NCBI GenBank assembly: GCA_963841885.1
Contig: CAWJEK010000032.1
Span: forward strand, 43,631 to 107,630
From: Bog-756 sp963841885
GTDB taxonomy: Bacteria > Actinomycetota > Acidimicrobiia > Acidimicrobiales > RAAP-2
Direction: 5' to 3'
Length of the DNA: 64,000 nucleotides
A program made the position numbers and the translations under genes. Every line of letters starts with the position of its first letter. Position 1 is the stretch's first letter. The notes below the pieces were generated by a model. The model ran no database searches and was not told the origin of the DNA. It saw only the letters and a program-made list of their open reading frames with translations. Shown here one piece after another: positions 59,967 to 64,000 of the stretch.

Positions 59967-60428
59967 ATGGTGCTCGACATGTCCGGTCGCGGGCGCGACC
60001 GGCGGGCCCGGATCGTCCGTCGGACCCAGGAGCTGCCACCGACCAGTCAACTCGTCTACCGGATCGACCACCTCAGTTCGCTGCCCGGCGCGTCGATCCT
60101 GGTGGCGGCGGCCCTGCTGGCGGCCGTTGTCGCCGGGGCCTTTTTCGGCTTCTCGTCCCGGTGGGCGACCGGGTTCGCCGTGGGCACGTCGGTGGTCACG
60201 CTCATCATGGTCTTCGTGATCCAGCACACCCAGGGTCGCGAGCAGGCGGCCACGCAGCGGAAGCTGGACGAGTTGCTCCGCGCCCTCCCCGAAGCCGAGA
60301 GTGGCCTCATGATGCTCGAGGAAGCGCCCGAGGAGGTGCTCCGGGACGTGGAGGCCGACCAGCGGGAGACGAGGGACGGGGCACGGACCCAGCGGAACGG
60401 GTCCGACAGCGGCCGACCCCCGGGGTGA
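59967..60428 (+). CDS. Small membrane protein, low-affinity iron permease-like
   Basis: A 153-aa protein with two membrane helices (SILVAAALLAAVVAGAFFGF and FAVGTSVVTLIMVFV), then VIQHTQGREQAATQRKLDEL, the hallmark of the low-affinity iron permease-like family (PF04120), and an acidic, disordered tail. Despite the family name, transport activity of the small bacterial members is not established. The ATG at 59967 is chosen; an ATG at 59979 is also in frame. It is a single gene, divergent from the ACAD and convergent with the carbonic anhydrase. Confidence 0.72.
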   Translation: MVLDMSGRGRDRRARIVRRTQELPPTSQLVYRIDHLSSLPGASILVAAALLAAVVAGAFFGFSSRWATGFAVGTSVVTLIMVFVIQHTQGREQAATQRKLDELLRALPEAESGLMMLEEAPEEVLRDVEADQRETRDGARTQRNGSDSGRPPG

Positions 60429-60451
60429 TCCCTCCCGGACAGCGGCTACGT

Positions 60452-60483
60452 CACCGGGCCGTCCGGCGTCGGGCGCCCCGGTG
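60452..60483. terminator. Possible hairpin between convergent genes
   Basis: CACCGGG (60452-60458) can pair with CCCGGTG (60477-60483) around an 18-nt GC-rich loop, between the iron permease-like stop and the convergent carbonic anhydrase end. No T-run follows. Weak evidence. Confidence 0.25.
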
Positions 60484-60524
60484 GGAAGGAGGACCCGGGA
60501 CCGACGCTGTGGGCCTCGGCCCGG

Positions 60525-61066
60525 TCACGGCTCGAGGCAGTCCGCCAGATCCACCTCCCGGCTCCCGTCGCGGTGCTGGGGAAGGTGTCTCGTGGAGTAC
60601 GCGTCGGCGTTGGCCCGCACGGACTCCGCACTGACCACTCCGGGCGGATCCGGGCGGGCACGCCGAGCGCCATCGCCCCGGTCGGCACCTCCGTGCCCGG
60701 GGTGACGACCGCGCCGGCCCCGACGAGCGAGCCGGAGCGACAGGTGACCGCTTCCAGGACGACGGCGCCCGAGCCGACGAGTACCAGGTCCTCCAGACGG
60801 CAGCCCTCGAGATGGGCGAGGTGGCCGATGACGCAGTCCGACCCGATCCACGTCTGGTTCGTGGTCTGGGTGTGGAGGACGGCGCCGTCCTGGATCGACG
60901 TGCGGGCCCCGATGACCACCGGACCGTTGTCGGCCCGGATGATCACTCCCGGCCAGATGCTGGAGTCGGGTCCGACGCGCACCTCGCCGATCAGCACCGC
61001 CTGGGGGTGGATGTAGGCCGTCGGATGGATCCGCGGCCGTTCGTCGCCCAACGCATAGAGAGTCAT
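60525..61066 (-). CDS. Gamma-carbonic anhydrase-family protein (frameshift near C-terminus)
   Basis: Left-handed beta-helix hexapeptide-repeat protein of about 180 aa. Repeats run from HPTAYIHPQAVLIGEVRVG through SIWPGVIIRADNGPVVIGA. The zinc-ligand His are in GAVLHTQ and IGHLAHLEGC, the gamma-class pattern. Then come LVGSGAVVLEAV and ALGVPARIRPE. One base near 60640 shifts the frame; the alternative frame gives VVSAESVRANADAYSTRHLP and ends at 60525, the usual C-terminal helix. The start could be ATG 61075 or 61066. Members hydrate CO2 or act as acyl/CoA-binding relatives such as PaaY and CaiE; the latter would fit the surroundings. Confidence 0.85.
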
Positions 61067-61157
61067 GCCGTCCATTCAAACAGCGCCACGTCGCCCGGAC
61101 CGATCGTCGACGAGGCACACGGCCCCCGGGCCGACGGACGTGGACAAGACTGGAGGG

Positions 61158-61754
61158 GTGACCGACGACGACCCCTATCACCGTGACCCCGACATCCCGA
61201 CGGAGCGGCACTTCGGCTGGTCGAACCTGTTCGTCGCCCCCGAGGAGGACCCGCGCAGCGAGGTGCCCTCCGTCGGCGAGTGGGCGACGCTGATCGACTT
61301 CCTCACCGGCTGCCGCCAGACGTTGGAACTCAAGTGCCGGGACCTCGACGACGAACAGATGGCGCGTCGGACGGTCCCGCCGTCGAACCTGTCGCTGCTG
61401 GGGATCGTGCGTCACCTGGCCGACGTCGAGCGGTACTGGTTCCGCCAGGTCCTCTCCGGACAGGACGCGCCCCGGCGTTACCGCACCACCGGGGACCACG
61501 ACGCCGACTTCAACGGCGCACGGCCCGATCCGGCCGTAGTCGCCGACGCGTGGGCCGCCTGGCGTGACGAGGTCGCCTTCGCCGAACGCTACGTCGAGGG
61601 AGTCCCGGATCTCGGTGCGACGGTGCCACTGCCCGGCGAGGACGAGGAGATCGCGGTGCGCGAGGTGCTCCTGCACATGATCGAGGAGTACGCCCGGCAC
61701 TGCGGTCATGCCGACCTGCTCCGCGAGCGGATCGACGGGAGAGTGGGTGCCTAG
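61158..61754 (+). CDS. DinB-family (DUF664) metal-binding protein
   Basis: A 198-aa four-helix DinB/DUF664 protein. Candidate metal ligands are the His in LLGIVRHLADVERYWF and two His in HMIEEYARHCGHADLLRERI. Bacillithiol- or mycothiol-dependent S-transferases share this fold; in actinobacteria DUF664 members are often linked to mycothiol chemistry, but no specific reaction can be assigned. The start is taken at GTG 61158; a GTG at 61140 is also in frame. Its stop overlaps the start of the following DprE2-like gene, implying coupled expression. Confidence 0.83.
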   Translation: MTDDDPYHRDPDIPTERHFGWSNLFVAPEEDPRSEVPSVGEWATLIDFLTGCRQTLELKCRDLDDEQMARRTVPPSNLSLLGIVRHLADVERYWFRQVLSGQDAPRRYRTTGDHDADFNGARPDPAVVADAWAAWRDEVAFAERYVEGVPDLGATVPLPGEDEEIAVREVLLHMIEEYARHCGHADLLRERIDGRVGA

Positions 61755-62529
61755 ACCGGCTTCGGATGGCCCCCGCGGAGTCGTCGCGGCCGGCACCATC
61801 GTGCTGTTGGGTGGTCGGAGCGAGATCGGCCTCGAGACGGTCATACCCCTGGCCGCCGACCGGGTCGTCTACCTGGCCGCCCGCCGCCACCACGACCTGG
61901 CCGAGGAGCGGGCCCGGGTGGAGGCCGCCGGGGCGCGGAAGGTGTGCGCCGTCGAATTCGACGCCGAAGACGCCCCCGACCGGCATCAGGCGATCCTGGA
62001 GAAGATCTCCACCGATCACGGCCGCATCGGCGTCGTCGTGGTCGCTTTCGGGATGCTCGGCGACCAGGCCCGGGCCGAGCGGGATCCCACCCATGCGATC
62101 GAGATCGTGCGCACCGACTACGTGGCCCAGGTCAGCGTCCTCACGATCGTGGCCGATCTGCTGCGATCCCAGGGAAGCGGCCAGATCGTCGTGTTCAGCT
62201 CGATCGCCGGCCTGCGGGTCCGGCGGGCCAACTACGTCTACGGCTCCGCCAAGGCCGGGCTGGACGGCTTCGCCAGCGGGCTCGCCGACGCCCTGTACGG
62301 CAGTGGCGTCCATCTGCTGGTGGTCCGTTCAAGCTTGGTCATCGGCCGGATGACGGAGGGGATGAGACCGGTCCCATTCCTCTCCAGCACGGCCGAGGAG
62401 GTGGCCGCCTCGGTGGTGGACGGCCTGCAGGCACGGCGGCGCCGGGTGTGGGTCCCGGCCCGACTCCGGGTGGCGGCTGCGATCATGCGGCTCCTGCCCG
62501 ACACCGTCTGGCGACGCCTACCCCGGTGA
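61747..62529 (+). CDS. DprE2-like short-chain reductase
   Basis: A 260-aa SDR resembling decaprenylphosphoryl-2-keto-ribose reductase (DprE2), which finishes the epimerisation giving decaprenyl-phospho-arabinose in mycobacteria. The cofactor motif is the atypical VLLGGRSEIG, followed by VVVVAFGMLGDQARAE, VFSSIAGLRVRRANYVYGSA with KAGLDGF and the C-terminal VWVPARLRVAAAIMRLLPDT ending RRLPR, all DprE2 landmarks. The catalytic YGSAK is present. No DprE1 flavoenzyme is in the window, so it may have another keto-sugar or lipid substrate. The GTG at 61747 overlaps the DinB stop by eight bases. Confidence 0.82.
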   Translation: MPRPASDGPRGVVAAGTIVLLGGRSEIGLETVIPLAADRVVYLAARRHHDLAEERARVEAAGARKVCAVEFDAEDAPDRHQAILEKISTDHGRIGVVVVAFGMLGDQARAERDPTHAIEIVRTDYVAQVSVLTIVADLLRSQGSGQIVVFSSIAGLRVRRANYVYGSAKAGLDGFASGLADALYGSGVHLLVVRSSLVIGRMTEGMRPVPFLSSTAEEVAASVVDGLQARRRRVWVPARLRVAAAIMRLLPDTVWRRLPR

Positions 62530-62646
62530 CCCGCGACCGCGCCACCGGCGGCGATCGATGGCCGCGCCAATCGGGGTGCCGTAGTATGCCGGACCGTCGG
62601 GCGCGGACGGGTGCCCGACCCGAGACGAACCTGAGGAGACATTCGC

Positions 62647-63544
62647 ATGCTGCTGGACGACCGCGTGGCCATCGTGACCGGAGCCGGGCGGGGATCGGTC
62701 GCGAGTTCGCGCTCGAACTGGCCCGCCAGGGCGCCGCCGTCGTGGTCAACGACCTCGGCGTCGGCCTACGCGGCGAGGCGTCCGACGAGGACCCGGCCGC
62801 CGCCGTCTGCGCCGAGATCGAGGCCTTCGGCGGCCGGGCCGTGCCCAGCCACGAGTCGGTGACCGATTTCGAGGCCACCGGGCGCACCGTCCAGACCGCC
62901 ATCGACACCTTCGGGCGCGTCGACATCCTGGTCAACAACGCCGGAATCGTCCGGGACCGCACCCTGGTCAAGATGACCGAGGACGATTTCGACGCCGTCA
63001 TCGCCACCCACCTGAAGGGGGCGTTCAACTGCACCCGCCATGCGGTTCCCCTGATGAAGGAGGCCGGCTACGGCCGCGTCGTCAACGTCACCTCCTCGGC
63101 CGGTCTACGCGGCAATTTCGGACAGACCAACTACGGCGCCGCCAAGGCCGGGATCATGGGCATGACGTTCGTGTGGGCGCTGGAGTCGCCAAGGCCGGGA
63201 TCACCGTCAATGCCATCGCCCCCGCCGGCGCCACCCGCATGACCGCCGCCCTGGCCAGCGACGACGGCGAGCCGGACCCGCGTCTCGATCCGGCGATGAA
63301 CGCTCCGTTGGTGGCGTTCCTCGCCTCCGAGCAGGCGGCCCACGTCAACGGTCAGCTGTTCGGGCGGACGGACTTCAGCTACACGCTGTTCCAACACCCG
63401 AAGCAGATCGCCTGGATGCACAAGGACGGCGGCTGGGACACCCCGTCCGTCGCCGCCGAGTTCGACGGCATGCTCGGCCAACACCTCCAGACGGTGGGCA
63501 TGGTCATGCCCAAGGGACTCAGCCAGGACGCCGCCCGGTCGTGA
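62647..63544 (+). CDS. FabG/MFE-like short-chain dehydrogenase (two frameshifts)
   Basis: SDR of about 298 aa resembling the (3R)-hydroxyacyl-CoA dehydrogenase unit of multifunctional enzyme type 2. The opening MLLDDRVAIVTGAGRG is in one frame; after a missing base near 62693 come GREFALELARQGAAVVVNDL, VDILVNNAGIVRDRTLVKMT, VTSSAGLRGNFGQTNYGAAK; after another change near 63183 come AKAGITVNAIAPAGATRMTA and the long C-terminus. Ser and YGAAK form the active site. The ATG at 62647 follows GAGGAGA, with TAGTAT near 62583 as a possible -10. The stop overlaps the ligase start by four bases. Confidence 0.86.
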
Positions 63545-64000
63545 GCCCGGGGGTGCCCGAGGCGGGTCTCCCGCCACCGACGCACCGCCTGCACCTCGGA
63601 GCACGGGCCGCCGAGCACCCCGACCGACCGGCCATCGTCATGACCGGATCGGGAGAGGTCACCACCTATGGCGAGCTCGACGAGCGCTCCACCCGGCTGG
63701 CCCGGGCCTTCCGGCGCGCCGGCCTGCAGGTGGGCGACCACGTGGCCCTGATGATGCAGAACAGCTCAGCCTTCCTGGAGGCCGCTGGGCCGCCCAGCGG
63801 TCCGGGCTCTACTACACCGCCCTCAACAGCCACCTCCGGCGGGACAAGGCCCAGTACATCCTCGACGACTGCGGCGCCTCCGCCCTCGTGATCAGCGCGG
63901 GTCTCGCCGATGTGGCCGGGAGTCTCGACCTCGGGGCTGTGCCCCTGCGGATCGTGGCGGGCGGCACCGCCGACGGGTTCACCCCCTACCACGACGTACT
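63541..64000 (+). CDS. AMP-dependent acyl-CoA synthetase, N-terminal part (partial, frameshifted)
   Basis: Start of an adenylate-forming ligase that runs off the right edge. The first frame reads HLGARAAEHPDRPAIVMTGS, YGELDERSTRLARAFRRAGL and GDHVALMMQNSSAFLEA; after one base near 63783 it continues WAAQRSGLYYTALNSHLRRD, YILDDCGASALVISAGLADV, matching fatty-acyl-CoA synthetase N-termini. The nucleotide-binding motifs lie beyond the window. The GTG at 63541 overlaps the SDR stop (GTGA), so CoA activation and a hydroxyacyl-CoA dehydrogenase are expressed together. Confidence 0.83.

Noticed and set aside
1..64000. CRISPR arrays, tRNA or rRNA genes, insertion sequences
   Set aside because: No regularly spaced direct repeats, no tRNA-like cloverleaf with a conserved T-loop, no rRNA sequence and no transposase motifs were recognised in either strand by reading; a covariance-model scan would be decisive.

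Overview
The window is very GC-rich, densely coding DNA from an actinobacterium. The gene content resembles mycobacterial lipid and sterol catabolism: heterodimer-type acyl-CoA dehydrogenases, an Ltp2/DUF35 aldolase pair, CaiB/BaiF CoA transferases, P450s with a 3Fe-4S ferredoxin, an LLM (F420-type) oxidoreductase and a DprE2-like reductase. An uncultured member of Acidimicrobiia or a relative fits best, but this is inference from gene content, not a phylogenetic result. No rRNA, tRNA, CRISPR array, insertion sequence or recognisable transcription factor was seen.

Layout. 1-4.6 kb: the tail of an alcohol dehydrogenase, an FGGY kinase divergent from a 2-hydroxyacid dehydrogenase, then a DUF35 protein and a thiolase-fold aldolase. 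4.6-13.7 kb: two divergent operons around a shared promoter region. Leftward are acyl-CoA dehydrogenase (ACAD), P450, gluconate-dehydrogenase-subunit-3-like protein and GMC oxidoreductase; rightward are ACAD, thiolase-like protein, crotonase and SDR. 13.7-20.5 kb: a leftward run with a branched-chain-type ABC importer (binding protein, a fused LivH-LivM permease, LivG, LivF), a beta-ketothiolase and a cupin. 20.7-22.9 kb: ureidoglycolate-lyase-like protein, cupin, RraA-like aldolase and RidA. 23-28.5 kb: arylsulfatase, acyl-CoA ligase, Gfo/Idh/MocA oxidoreductase and VOC protein. 28.5-34.8 kb: SDR, a two-domain ACAD, ferredoxin, copper amine oxidase and a crotonase. 34.8-45.7 kb: CoA ligase, D-aminoacylase-like enzyme, two PF04909 amidohydrolases, a second P450, a DrrAB-type exporter and a CaiB-type CoA transferase. 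45.8-50.8 kb: amidohydrolase 3, a CoA transferase with reversed domain order, a crotonase with an N-terminal extension, an LLM oxidoreductase and a MaoC hydratase. 50.8-60 kb: a second divergent ACAD pair, crotonase, CoA transferase, nucleosidase, another crotonase, a fused class I CoA transferase and a further ACAD. 60-64 kb: small membrane protein, gamma-carbonic anhydrase, DinB protein, DprE2-like SDR, FabG-like SDR and the start of an acyl-CoA ligase.

Taken together the genes read as an import, activation and degradation island for hydrophobic or branched carboxylic acids, possibly terpenoid or sterol side chains. P450 and GMC enzymes would oxidise side chains, ligases and CoA transferases would activate the acids, and several ACAD/hydratase/thiolase or aldolase sets would shorten them. 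The substrate cannot be read from the sequence.

Two features run through the whole window. First, at least fifteen genes are interrupted by one or more apparent single-base frameshifts while conserved motifs continue in another frame; I read these mostly as base-calling or assembly indels, and give whole-gene coordinates for such genes. Second, many start codons lie 6-9 nt downstream of a TANNNT box, the arrangement expected for leaderless mRNAs, often as divergent pairs with overlapping -10 boxes.
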